From: Novosphingobium silvae | GTDB lineage: Bacteria; Pseudomonadota; Alphaproteobacteria; Sphingomonadales; Sphingomonadaceae | Length of the DNA stretch: 64,000 bases | Direction: 5' to 3' | Assembly: GCF_009856825.1 (NCBI RefSeq) | Contig: NZ_WVTD01000005.1 | Location: 124,001-188,000 of the forward strand | Shown here: positions 10,048-18,998 of the stretch, in pieces | How positions within the stretch are numbered: position 1 is the first letter of the stretch | How the letters are laid out: each line of letters starts with the position of its first letter | Notes under the pieces: generated by a model | Databases searched by the model: none | Told to the model about the DNA's origin: nothing | Seen by the model: the letters and a program-made list of their open reading frames with translations, nothing else | Made by a program: the position numbers and the translations under genes

Positions 10048-10593
10048 ATGCCGGTGATGGCAGAACTAACCTATCACCCGGCGCATCCACCAATCGCCGT
10101 TCGCAGTGTGGAGGCCCGGATCATCGGCTTGGATGCTACGTGGCTGCGCACCCGTTGGAAAATCCTGGGAGCGGGCAGGCTCGTGGTGCCACCCTTTGCG
10201 GGACGGGGCAGGGCCGATGGCCTTTGGCAGACGACTTGTTTCGAGATGTTCCTCCGGGCCGACGAGGGAGCGGGTTACGTCGAGCTCAACCTGTCCCCCT
10301 CCGAACGGTGGAACGTCTATGACTTCACCGGGCGGCGAGAAGGCATGGCGGAGCGCCCGATGCCTCGTGAGCCCGACTGCACCATGCGCATCGGCACCGA
10401 CATGGCGATCTTCGATGCCGCGATCCCGGTAACCGGGTTGCCCAAGGCCCCATGGCGATACGGTCTTGCCGCGGTGATCGAGGAGCAGGGTGGCCACAAG
10501 AGCTACTGGGCCCGCGCGCACATGAGTGATGCGCCAGACTTCCACGATCCGGCTTGCTTCGTTGACGAGGTTGCGGCACCGAGCGACACATGA
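10048..10593 (+). CDS. DOMON-like domain protein
   Basis: The 181-residue protein has the CFEMFLR...YVELNLSPSERWNVYDF segment that defines the DOMON-like beta-sandwich family of proteobacteria. Related eukaryotic DOMON domains bind sugars or heme; no bacterial function is firmly known. There is no signal peptide. The stop overlaps the NamZ-like gene start (ATGA at 10590), so a link with peptidoglycan-sugar metabolism is possible but inferred only from context. ATG 10057 is an alternative start. Confidence 0.7.
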   Translation: MPVMAELTYHPAHPPIAVRSVEARIIGLDATWLRTRWKILGAGRLVVPPFAGRGRADGLWQTTCFEMFLRADEGAGYVELNLSPSERWNVYDFTGRREGMAERPMPREPDCTMRIGTDMAIFDAAIPVTGLPKAPWRYGLAAVIEEQGGHKSYWARAHMSDAPDFHDPACFVDEVAAPSDT

Positions 10594-11789
10594 AATTCGG
10601 TATCGATCGCCTGCTTGCAGATCCAGCGTTGCGCCGCCCGCTCGAAGGCAAGCGCGTTTCCCTCGTCGCGCATCCGGCCTCCGTAACGCAGCATCTCGCC
10701 CATTCACTGGACGCGCTGATCGCGGCAGGGGTGAACGTGACGAGCGCCTTTGGCCCCCAGCACGGCCTCAAGGGCGACAAGCAGGACAACATGGTTGAAA
10801 GCCTAGACGAGGTGGATCCCGCCTACGGCATTCCGATCTTCAGCCTTTATGGCGAAGTTCGCAGACCGACGGCCGCGATGATGGAAAGCGCGGACGTGTT
10901 CCTGTTCGACCTGCAGGACCTTGGTTGCCGCATCTACACCTTCGTGACGACGCTGCTCTATCTCCTGGAAGAAGCTGCGGCTCACGGGAAGAGCGTCTGG
11001 GTTCTGGATCGCCCCAACCCCGCTGGCCGCCCCGTGGAGGGGACCGTCCTGATCCCGGGCCAGGAGAGCTTTGTCGGCGCCGGCCCGATGCCGATGCGCC
11101 ACGGGCTGACCATGGGGGAAATGGGTCGGTGGTTCATCCGCCGGTTCGGCCTCGAGCTCGACTATCAGGTGGTCACAATGGAAGGCTGGCGGCCCGGGGA
11201 GGGGCCGGGATACGGATGGCCGGCGGATCGCATCTGGATCAATCCGAGCCCGAACGCCGCCAACCTCAACATGGCCCGCGCCTATGCCGGAACCGTCATG
11301 ATCGAGGGCACGACCCTGTCGGAAGGGCGCGGAACGACCCGCCCGCTCGAGGTCCTGTTCGGCGCACCCGATATCGACGCAAAGGCCGTGCTGGAAGAGA
11401 TGAGGGCATTCGCCCCTCAATGGCTTGATGGCTGCGCTTTACGGGAATGCTGGTTCGAACCGACGTTCCACAAGCACGCGGGCGCCCTTTGCCATGGCGT
11501 GATGATCCATGCCGAAGCGGGCTTCTACGATCACGAAAGGTTCAATCCCTGGCGGCTGCAGGCCTTGGCCCTCAAGGCCATCCGTAGGCTCTACCCGCAT
11601 TATCCGCTCTGGCGCGATTTCCCGTACGAGTACGAATTCGATCGCCTCGCCATCGACGTCATCAATGGAAGCACGACCTTGCGGGACTGGGTCGATGCCC
11701 CTGCCTCGAAGCCCCATGACCTCGAAGAGCTTGCCGCTGCTGATGAAGCTGAGTGGCGGCGGGAAGTTGCAGACCTGCTTCTCTACTAA
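10590..11789 (+). CDS. DUF1343 / NamZ-like exo-beta-N-acetylmuramidase
   Basis: The 399-residue protein matches the DUF1343 family, whose Bacillus subtilis member NamZ removes terminal N-acetylmuramic acid from peptidoglycan fragments. Visible family segments are the N-terminal FGPQHGLKGDKQDNM, FDLQDLGCRIYTFVTTL, VLDRPNPAGRPVEG and the GTTLSEGRGTTRPLE loop. No signal peptide is evident, so a cytoplasmic or recycling role is possible here. It is translationally coupled to the DOMON-like gene. Confidence 0.85.
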   Translation: MKFGIDRLLADPALRRPLEGKRVSLVAHPASVTQHLAHSLDALIAAGVNVTSAFGPQHGLKGDKQDNMVESLDEVDPAYGIPIFSLYGEVRRPTAAMMESADVFLFDLQDLGCRIYTFVTTLLYLLEEAAAHGKSVWVLDRPNPAGRPVEGTVLIPGQESFVGAGPMPMRHGLTMGEMGRWFIRRFGLELDYQVVTMEGWRPGEGPGYGWPADRIWINPSPNAANLNMARAYAGTVMIEGTTLSEGRGTTRPLEVLFGAPDIDAKAVLEEMRAFAPQWLDGCALRECWFEPTFHKHAGALCHGVMIHAEAGFYDHERFNPWRLQALALKAIRRLYPHYPLWRDFPYEYEFDRLAIDVINGSTTLRDWVDAPASKPHDLEELAAADEAEWRREVADLLLY

Positions 11790-11816
11790 GTCCCACCCCG
11801 CGCCCGCCGCCCGGCC

Positions 11817-12998
11817 CTAGCTTTTCTTCCGCGTCAGTTCGCGCATCGCACTGTCGAGGCCTTCTAGGGTCAGCGAATACATGGCGCCTTCCATGATGTC
11901 GCGGATCATCCGGGTGGAGCTGGAGTAGTCCCACTGCCGCTCGGCCGTGGGATTGAGCCAGACGGTTGCCGGATAGGTCTGCACCACCCGTCGAAGCCAC
12001 GTGGCGCCGGCTTCCTCGTTCATGTGCTCTACCGACCCACCGGGGTGGCTGATCTCGTAAGGGCTCATCGCCGCATCGCCGACGAAGATCACCTTGTAGT
12101 CATGCCCGTACTTGTGAAGGATGTCCCAGGTCGGCGTGCGCTGCGACCACCGGCGTCGATTGTCCTTCCAGACGCCTTCGTACAGGCAGTTGTGGAAATA
12201 GAAGAACTCCATGTTCTTGAATTCGGCCGTGGCCGCGCTGAACAGGTCTTCCACCAGGCGGATGAACGGATCCATCGATCCGCCCACGTCAAGGAAAAGC
12301 AGGACCTTTACCGCGTTGTGCCGTTCCGGGCGCATTACCAGATCCAGCCAGCCGCGCCTTGCCGTGCCTGAGATCGTAGCGTCGAGATCAAGCTCCTCGG
12401 CTGCGCCCTCGCGCGCGAAGCGCCGCAGCCGGCGAAGCGCGACCTTGATGTTGCGGGTGCCCAGTTCCCGCCCGTTGTCGAGGTTCGCGAACTCACGCTT
12501 CTCCCACACCTTGACGGCGCGGCCGTGCTGGCCTTCCCCGCCGATGCGCACGCCTTCCGGATTATAGCCGGAGTGGCCAAACGGAGAGGTGCCGTTGGTG
12601 CCTATCCACTTGTTGCCGCCCTGATGGCGTTTCTGCTGTTCCTCCAGCCGCTTCTTGAGAGTCTCCATGATCTCGTCCCAGGATCCCAGAGCCTTGATGG
12701 ACTCCATCTCTTCCTTGGAAAAATAGCGCTCGGCCATCTTCTTCAGCCAGTCTTCGGGAACGTCGACAGGGGCTTGGCCATAGTCCGTCACCATGCCCTT
12801 GAAGACTTTCTGAAACACTTGGTCAAAGCGATCCAGCAGGCCTTCGTCTTTAACGAACGTGGCCCGGCTCAGATAGTAGAAGGCCTCGGGCGTCTGCTCG
12901 ATAACGTTTTTGTCGAGAGCCTCCAGCAGCACGAGGTGCTCCTTAAGAGAGGCGGGGATGCCGGCGGCCCGCAGCTCATCGATGAAGTTGAGGAACAC
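11817..12998 (-). CDS. VWA domain protein, CoxE-like
   Basis: The 393-residue protein has a basic, Arg-rich middle followed by a von Willebrand factor A-type domain with a MIDAS-like LFLDVGGSMDPF (DxGxS; about residues 226-237) and a later FVGDAAMSPYE. Proteins of this type work with MoxR AAA+ ATPases as metallochelatase-like chaperones. The gene starts with GTG three bases after the GFA gene, in an operon with a MoxR gene, which supports that pairing. The client protein is unknown. Confidence 0.88.
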   Translation of the reverse strand: MFLNFIDELRAAGIPASLKEHLVLLEALDKNVIEQTPEAFYYLSRATFVKDEGLLDRFDQVFQKVFKGMVTDYGQAPVDVPEDWLKKMAERYFSKEEMESIKALGSWDEIMETLKKRLEEQQKRHQGGNKWIGTNGTSPFGHSGYNPEGVRIGGEGQHGRAVKVWEKREFANLDNGRELGTRNIKVALRRLRRFAREGAAEELDLDATISGTARRGWLDLVMRPERHNAVKVLLFLDVGGSMDPFIRLVEDLFSAATAEFKNMEFFYFHNCLYEGVWKDNRRRWSQRTPTWDILHKYGHDYKVIFVGDAAMSPYEISHPGGSVEHMNEEAGATWLRRVVQTYPATVWLNPTAERQWDYSSSTRMIRDIMEGAMYSLTLEGLDSAMRELTRKKS

Positions 12999-13001
12999 GG
13001 C

Positions 13002-13433
13002 TCAACCGGCAGGCAACGAGGGTGCCGGCGGCTGGGCCGGCCATTGCTCAAGCGCCGGGTCGATGCAGGCCCAGGCCGGAGCCTCGCTCACCCATATCGC
13101 CGTCTCCGGGCGAAGGCCGTGGCTTTCGTCAAGAAGGCCGAGGCGGATGGTGCGGAACTGGGGGCGTGCGCTGGAGCGCGCAAGGACCGGCGTGCCGCAC
13201 TTCGCGCAGAACTCGTGCGTGAGCACATTGCCGCTTGCCGCGACATAGGCGTGATGGGCAATCTCCCCGGTCATGGACACGGCAGCGGCAGGAAAGATCG
13301 CGTTGTTGGTAGGGCCCCCGGCCGCGATGCGCTGGCACTGCCGACACCAGCATTGCCGGGAAGCGACCGGCTCGGCGGAAATCGTCACTTCGACGAGGCC
13401 GCATGCGCAACTGCCGCTATAAGGCTGCGCCAT
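13002..13433 (-). CDS. GFA family (glutathione-dependent formaldehyde-activating enzyme/CENP-V) protein
   Basis: The 143-residue protein has the zinc-ligand pattern of the GFA fold: SCACGLVEV, CWCRQCQR and FCAKCGTP. Members include glutathione-dependent formaldehyde-activating enzyme, but most bacterial paralogues have no proven activity. It sits inside a MoxR-VWA operon, which is unusual. A TTG at 13439 would give a TTGA overlap with the moxR stop; ATG 13433 is preferred. Confidence 0.88.
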   Translation of the reverse strand: MAQPYSGSCACGLVEVTISAEPVASRQCWCRQCQRIAAGGPTNNAIFPAAAVSMTGEIAHHAYVAASGNVLTHEFCAKCGTPVLARSSARPQFRTIRLGLLDESHGLRPETAIWVSEAPAWACIDPALEQWPAQPPAPSLPAG

Positions 13434-13435
13434 GC

Positions 13436-14281
13436 TCAACTGCCTCGCCGGGACATGAAGGCCAAACGTTCGAACAGCATTACGTCCTGCTCGTTCTTGA
13501 GCAATGCGCCGTGAAGCGGCGGAATGGCCTTGGTCGAATCCTGGTTCTGCAGAACGTCGAGCGGCATCTCTTCGTTCAAGAGCAACTTGAGCCAGTCGAG
13601 CAACTCGCTGGTGGAAGGCTTTTTCTTGAGCCCAGGCACATCGCGCAGTTCGTAGAATATCTCCATCGCCCTGCGCACCAGCGTCTTCTGGATGCCGGGG
13701 TAGTGCACATCGATGATCGCTTCCATCGTCTCGCGATCAGGGAATTTGATATAGTGGAAGAAGCAGCGGCGCAGAAAGGCGTCCGGAAGGTCCTTTTCGT
13801 TGTTCGATGTGATGACCACGATCGGGCGTTCGGCAGCAGCGACCCGCTCTCCGGTTTCGTAGACGTCGAAGGCCATGCGATCCAGCTCGGCTAACAGATC
13901 GTTCGGAAACTCGATGTCCGCCTTGTCGATCTCGTCGATCAGCAGCACAGGCAATTCAGGCGATGTGAACGCTTCCCAGAGCTTACCCTTCCGGATGTAG
14001 TTCGAGATGTCGTGAACGCGCTGGTCCCCTAACTGGCCATCGCGCAGTCTTGCCACGGCGTCGTACTCATACAGCCCCTGGTGCGCCTTTGTCGTCGACT
14101 TCACGTTCCAGGTGATGAGCGGCGCATCAAGGGAGGCAGCGATCTGTTCCGCCAGAACGGTCTTGCCGGTCCCGGGCTCGCCTTTGACGAGGAGAGGGCG
14201 ACGCAGCAGCACCGCCGCATTGACCGCAACCTTGAGATCATCGGTCGCGACGTAGTCGTTCGTGCCTTCGAACCGCTGCAT
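13436..14281 (-). CDS. MoxR-type AAA+ ATPase
   Basis: This 281-residue ATPase shows Walker A GEPGTGKT (about residues 36-43), Walker B LLIDEIDKAD, sensor I ITSNNEKDLPDAFLRRC with an arginine finger, and a C-terminal lid. MoxR proteins act with VWA partners to mature or insert cofactors in protein complexes. The ATG at 14281 (MQRFEGTNDYV) matches the usual family start; an in-frame ATG lies at 14299. The operon continues with the GFA and VWA genes. Confidence 0.92.
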   Translation of the reverse strand: MQRFEGTNDYVATDDLKVAVNAAVLLRRPLLVKGEPGTGKTVLAEQIAASLDAPLITWNVKSTTKAHQGLYEYDAVARLRDGQLGDQRVHDISNYIRKGKLWEAFTSPELPVLLIDEIDKADIEFPNDLLAELDRMAFDVYETGERVAAAERPIVVITSNNEKDLPDAFLRRCFFHYIKFPDRETMEAIIDVHYPGIQKTLVRRAMEIFYELRDVPGLKKKPSTSELLDWLKLLLNEEMPLDVLQNQDSTKAIPPLHGALLKNEQDVMLFERLAFMSRRGS

Positions 14282-14407
14282 GGGCCATCCTATTCGCATT
14301 AACTGTGCGGTTAAGTTCTATGGGGTGCGCGGTGGCAAGGCAAGGCCGTCAGTGAGCTGGCGTGCCCTGCGATGGACAACGTCGCCGCAGCGTTGCAAGG
14401 ATGGCGC

Positions 14408-15628
14408 ATGGGGTTGGAGTTCCTGCGCAGGATGGATTGGCTCGGTGCTGCGCGCTCCCGTGGGTATCTGCGGCTTCTGGCTGCCCTGAACGTCGTGATG
14501 TTGAGCGTTCTTGTTCTTACCTCCACCCGTGGGATCGACCGCAACGGCTACCTCCTCGGGAGCGACTTCCTGAGCTTCTGGACCGTGGGGAACATGCTGC
14601 AAGCCGGTTCAGATCCCTACGATGGGGCAGCTCACGCAGCCGCGCAGCGCGTGTTCTTCGCGTCCGACGCAGGCTATACCGCCTTCTTCTATCCTCCTTC
14701 GTTCCTGCCGTTCTGCTTGCCGTTGGGATGGTTGGGCTATTTCCCGGCGCTCTGCGCATGGCTGCTGGCGACTGGCGCAGCGTATGGCGTCGCGTTGAGA
14801 CGCTGGTGGCGTGCGGCTGGAGCCAACCTGCCGTTCTGGGTAGCCGTTTTCGCCTTTCCGGCTGTTCCGATCGTGATCACTCACGGACAGACGTCGTTTC
14901 TCGTTGCCGGGCTGCTGGGACTTGGGACCATTCTTGTTCGCCAGCGGCCGATCCTTGCTGGCCTCTTGATGGGGCTTGCCACGATCAAGCCCCAGCTCGG
15001 CATCCTGGTGCCACTGGCGCTCCTCCTCACGGGCGAGTGGAAAGTGATCGGGGCAGCAGCGGCCGGGAGCATTGGCCTTGCCGCCATATCCACTCTGGCG
15101 TTCGGCACCGATAGCTGGGCGGGGTGGATAGAGGCCAGCGGCAGGGCACAGGACGCCATGGTTTCAGGCGCGGTGGGCTACGGCAAGATGGTGAGCACTT
15201 TCGCCGCGCTGAAGCTGCTGAAAGCGCCTTCGATCATCGCCTACGCAGGGCAGATCCTTGTGTCTTTTGCGGTGGTAGCGCTTCTTGTGAAAGCCGCCTG
15301 GAAAAAGGCCTGGCGCTTCGATTTGGCTGCGCTGACACTGGCCGGGTCGCCGCTCGTCACGCCCTTCGTGCTTGATTACGACATGGTGCTGCTGGCATTC
15401 CCCTTGCTGTGGCTCACGGGTGAGGGGGTGCGCAAGGGCTTCCTCGACTGGGAGAGGCTCGCGATCCTGGCTGCGTTTGCCGCGGCTGCCTTCGCCCGGC
15501 CGCTAGCGATGAACCTTGGCATCCCGATCATGCCCGCCGCCATCGCGGGATTGTTCCTTGCCGTGTGGCGGCGCAATGTTCTTACGCCGCCTAGTTCAGA
15601 CGCCCGAATGAGGAGCGCCAGCCCTTAA
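14408..15628 (+). CDS. Glycosyltransferase family 87-type membrane protein
   Basis: This multi-spanning protein of about 406 residues has roughly ten hydrophobic helices. Near the N-terminus is GSDFLSFWTVGNMLQAG..DPYD, the extracytoplasmic loop with the catalytic Asp typical of GT87 polyprenol-linked mannosyltransferases; a later GLATIKPQLGILVPL segment is also characteristic. It would transfer a sugar from a lipid carrier outside the inner membrane; donor and acceptor are unknown. The start could be ATG 14372 (12 residues longer). It is divergent from moxR. Confidence 0.82.
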   Translation: MGLEFLRRMDWLGAARSRGYLRLLAALNVVMLSVLVLTSTRGIDRNGYLLGSDFLSFWTVGNMLQAGSDPYDGAAHAAAQRVFFASDAGYTAFFYPPSFLPFCLPLGWLGYFPALCAWLLATGAAYGVALRRWWRAAGANLPFWVAVFAFPAVPIVITHGQTSFLVAGLLGLGTILVRQRPILAGLLMGLATIKPQLGILVPLALLLTGEWKVIGAAAAGSIGLAAISTLAFGTDSWAGWIEASGRAQDAMVSGAVGYGKMVSTFAALKLLKAPSIIAYAGQILVSFAVVALLVKAAWKKAWRFDLAALTLAGSPLVTPFVLDYDMVLLAFPLLWLTGEGVRKGFLDWERLAILAAFAAAAFARPLAMNLGIPIMPAAIAGLFLAVWRRNVLTPPSSDARMRSASP

Positions 15629-15643
15629 GCGCAGCGCCCGTGC

Positions 15644-17653
15644 TTACGCATCGATCAGTTCCTGATCGATCTCGCCTGCACGGTTCTGGATGAACTGGAA
15701 GCGGTGTTCGGGATTTCGGCCCATCAGGCGATCGACCAGATCTTTCACGGCCGCACGATCTTCATACTCCGGCGGCAGCGTGATACGCAGCAGCGAGCGG
15801 GTGTGCGGGTTCATCGTGGTCTCGCGCAGTTGCTGCGGGTTCATTTCGCCCAGACCCTTGAAGCGCCCGACCTCCACCTTCTTGCCCTTGAACTGCGTCG
15901 CCTCCAGTTCGCGGCGGTGTGCATCGTCGCGGGCATAGGCGGAAGTGGACCCTGCCGTCAGACGATAGAGGGGCGGCTGGGCGAGGTACAGATGACCGCG
16001 TCGCACGATGTCGGGCATCTCTTGGAAGAAGAACGTCATCAGGAGCGTCGCGATATGGGCGCCGTCCACGTCGGCGTCCGTCATGATGACAACGCGATCG
16101 TACCGAAGATTGTCTGCGTTGCAGTCCTTGCGAGTGCCGCATCCAAGGGCGAGCGCCAGGTCCGCAATCTCCTGGTTGGCGCGGATCTTGTCCGCCGTGG
16201 CGCTGGCGACGTTCAAGATTTTTCCGCGTATGGGCAGGATCGCCTGAGTCTTGCGATCCCTGGCCTGCTTGGCGGAACCGCCCGCCGAATCGCCTTCGAC
16301 GATGAAGAGTTCGGTCTCGCCGTGGCCTTCGCCAGAGCAGTCGGTCAGCTTGCCGGGCAGGCGCAGCTTGCGCGAGTTAGTGGCGGTCTTGCGCTTGACC
16401 TCGCGCTCGGCCTTGCGGCGCAGTCGATCGTCCATGCGCTCCATCACGGCGCCGAGGAGCGCCTTGCCTCGATCCAGGTTATCCGTCAGGAAGTGATCGA
16501 AGTGGTCGCGCACCGCCGCCTCGACCATCCGCGCCGCCTCGGGCGATGTCAGGCGGTCCTTTGTCTGGCTTTGAAACTGCGGGTCGCGAATGAAGACCGA
16601 AAGCATCACCTCGCTTCCGGTGATCACGTCGTCCGGCGTGATGTCCTTGGCTTTCTTCGCCTGGCCGACGAGTTCGGCAAACGCGCGGATACCCTTGGTG
16701 AGAGCCCCGCGCAGACCCTGTTCATGCGTGCCGCCATCGGGCGTCGGAATGGTGTTGCAGTACCAGGAATAGGCACCGTCCGAGTAGAGCGGCCAGGCGA
16801 TGGCCCATTCGACCCGGCCCTGTTCCGAGCCGTCATCACCGCGAGGGAACGCCTGCGAACCGGAGAAGAACTGCGATGTCACGCATTCGCGGCTGCCGAT
16901 CTGTTCGGCGAGATGGTCGGCAAGGCCGCCCGGGAACTGGAACGTCGCCTCCGCAGGAATGCCGTCTACCGCAAGCGAGGCCGCGCACTTCCACCGGATT
17001 TCCACACCAGCGAACAGGTAGGCCTTGGAGCGAACAAGCTTGAAGATACGCGCGGGCTTGAACTTCTGGTCGCCGAAGATCTCCGCATCGGGCGTGAAGG
17101 TGACGGAAGTGCCTCGGCGATTGGGCGCCGCACCTACGCGCTGGATCGGTCCGAGCGTCACGCCTCGCGAAAATTCCTGAGCGTACAATTCCTTGTTGCG
17201 GGCGACCTCCACCCGAGTCTTCACGGAAAGGGCGTTCACCACCGAGATGCCCACGCCGTGCAGACCGCCGGAGGTGGCGTAGGCTTTGCCCGAGAACTTG
17301 CCGCCCGAGTGAAGCGTCGAAAGGATGACTTCGAGCGCAGACCTCCCGGGGAATTTCGGATGTTCATCGACCGGGATGCCGCGCCCGTTGTCAACGATCA
17401 TCAGTCGCCCCGCCGTGCCGGGCTCGTCCTCCAGCGTGACTTCTATCCGGTTCGCGTGCCCGGCGACGGCCTCGTCCATCGCATTGTCCAGCACCTCTGC
17501 GGCAAGATGGTGGAGCGCGCGCTCGTCCGTGCCGCCGATGTACATGCCCGGACGGCGCCGGACGGGCTCGAGCCCTTCCAACACCTCGATCGCGGAGCCG
17601 TCGTAGGATTCGCCAGTGGCGGCGGGAAGCTTGTCAAACAGGTCGTCGGCCAT
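15644..17653 (-). CDS. parE: DNA topoisomerase IV subunit B
   Basis: ParE is the ATPase subunit that, with ParC, decatenates replicated chromosomes. The 669-residue protein has the GHKL ATPase motifs (LDNAMDEAVAGH, VDNGRGIPVDEHP, SGGLHGVGISVVNALS), the QTK-type loop (QFQSQTKDRL), and the TOPRIM domain with EGDSAGGSAKQ, which in ParE/GyrB begins the QRDR region, and DADVDGAHI. The C-terminus (EHRFQFIQNRAG) is the usual ParE ending rather than that of GyrB. ATG 17653 (MADDLFD) is preferred over an upstream extension to 17689. Confidence 0.95.
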   Translation of the reverse strand: MADDLFDKLPAATGESYDGSAIEVLEGLEPVRRRPGMYIGGTDERALHHLAAEVLDNAMDEAVAGHANRIEVTLEDEPGTAGRLMIVDNGRGIPVDEHPKFPGRSALEVILSTLHSGGKFSGKAYATSGGLHGVGISVVNALSVKTRVEVARNKELYAQEFSRGVTLGPIQRVGAAPNRRGTSVTFTPDAEIFGDQKFKPARIFKLVRSKAYLFAGVEIRWKCAASLAVDGIPAEATFQFPGGLADHLAEQIGSRECVTSQFFSGSQAFPRGDDGSEQGRVEWAIAWPLYSDGAYSWYCNTIPTPDGGTHEQGLRGALTKGIRAFAELVGQAKKAKDITPDDVITGSEVMLSVFIRDPQFQSQTKDRLTSPEAARMVEAAVRDHFDHFLTDNLDRGKALLGAVMERMDDRLRRKAEREVKRKTATNSRKLRLPGKLTDCSGEGHGETELFIVEGDSAGGSAKQARDRKTQAILPIRGKILNVASATADKIRANQEIADLALALGCGTRKDCNADNLRYDRVVIMTDADVDGAHIATLLMTFFFQEMPDIVRRGHLYLAQPPLYRLTAGSTSAYARDDAHRRELEATQFKGKKVEVGRFKGLGEMNPQQLRETTMNPHTRSLLRITLPPEYEDRAAVKDLVDRLMGRNPEHRFQFIQNRAGEIDQELIDA

Positions 17654-17776
17654 GGGAGGACTATAGGGGCCGCTCGAATCCGCAATCAAGCGCAGGTTTC
17701 CTCTTATCCGACGAAACCTTTGTTCACGGCTTGTTTCCCGCCTGTCGGAGTGCCCTGGCAGCGAGGCTGCTCCGAA

Positions 17777-18958
17777 TCAGTCGCCGAACTTGACCGGTGC
17801 GGGGCTGACTACCTTGACGGAGCCGGTCTGCACTTCCCGCACCTCGAGAGCCCGCTCCACAAGGCCGCCTTTGGTGAACCGGAACGCGCCGTCGACCCCA
17901 AGGAAACCTCCCGGGAAGGACTTGCTGTCCCGCAGTGTGTCGGCAGGAAAGCGCGAACCCGGCTTCCAGTCGCGCGCGACCCGCAGCGTCAGGAGGACGG
18001 CATCATAGCCCAGCGTCGCGATGCGGAATGGTTGCCCGCCAAAGCGCGCGCGATAGCTCTTGGCGAACTGCCCAAATCGCTGGTCGGAAACCGTGGCGAA
18101 CCATGCTCCGGCAAGTGCAGGTGTGGTGCCCAGTTCGCGCTCACCGCTCCAAAGCTCGGTGCCGAGAAGGCGAACGGCACCGGGGCTTGCCTTGCCAGTG
18201 CCCTTGAACGCCGTTGCTGCTCTGGCGGAGAGGCCACCGCTGTCGGCTATGAGGAGGGCGTTGAACCCGCCTTTCGCCTTGATGCGCTGCGCCGCGGCTG
18301 CGATCGAGGCGGGGCTGCGGTCATACGGCTCCATCGCGACGACCGAGCCGCCGCCCGACCGGACCGCGCTCAACAGCGCGGAGCTGGTGCGATCGCCGTA
18401 ATCGCCGCGGGGCACCAGCGCCGCAAAGCTGGTGACGCCTTGTCCGCGCGCGTACTCGACGGTTCGGGTCACGGACTGGCCGGGCAGGTTGCCCATGATG
18501 AATACGTCACGGCTTGCTGCCTGTTCGTCGTTCGAAAACGAGATGACGGGGATCTTCGATGCCTTGGCCACGGCAGAGATCACCGGGATGTCGTTCGAGA
18601 GAAGCGGCCCGAGTATCAGCTGGTTGCCATCGGCGATGGCCTTGCGCGCTGCCTCTGCCGGTCCGGTCGCGGTGTCGTAGGTGGTCAGCCGCAGGTTCTT
18701 CGCCGCAGTATCGAGAAGAGCCATGTTCGCTGCATTGGCGATCGCCTGGCCCACGCCCGCGTTCGCACCCGTGACCGGTACGAGAAGGGCGATGCGGTGG
18801 CGCTCGGCATCCACGGGGATGTCGCTTTGCGTTGGAGTAGGGACCGGGGTGGGGGCGGGCGCGGTGACCGGCGCCTTCGGCACCACCGCGCAACCCGCAA
18901 GCGCGGCCATAGCGACTGCAGCCAATACATTTCGCCGATTCAGGCGTTTATCGAACAT
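17777..18958 (-). CDS. Penicillin-binding protein activator (LpoA-like) lipoprotein
   Basis: The 393-residue protein has a lipoprotein signal with lipobox LAGC (Cys about residue 22), a Pro/Thr-rich linker and a periplasmic-binding-protein fold (IALLVPVTGANAGVGQAI; later LIADSGG). It is the alphaproteobacterial counterpart of the LpoA C-domain, which in E. coli stimulates PBP1A from the outer membrane; activation of a PBP here is inferred from family. Divergent placement next to rsmI and yraN is the same neighbourhood as E. coli yraL-yraM(lpoA)-yraN. Confidence 0.87.
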   Translation of the reverse strand: MFDKRLNRRNVLAAVAMAALAGCAVVPKAPVTAPAPTPVPTPTQSDIPVDAERHRIALLVPVTGANAGVGQAIANAANMALLDTAAKNLRLTTYDTATGPAEAARKAIADGNQLILGPLLSNDIPVISAVAKASKIPVISFSNDEQAASRDVFIMGNLPGQSVTRTVEYARGQGVTSFAALVPRGDYGDRTSSALLSAVRSGGGSVVAMEPYDRSPASIAAAAQRIKAKGGFNALLIADSGGLSARAATAFKGTGKASPGAVRLLGTELWSGERELGTTPALAGAWFATVSDQRFGQFAKSYRARFGGQPFRIATLGYDAVLLTLRVARDWKPGSRFPADTLRDSKSFPGGFLGVDGAFRFTKGGLVERALEVREVQTGSVKVVSPAPVKFGD

Positions 18959-18998
18959 TGCTTGCCGCTCCCTCGGTTCATGGGCCATGTGTCGCGCG

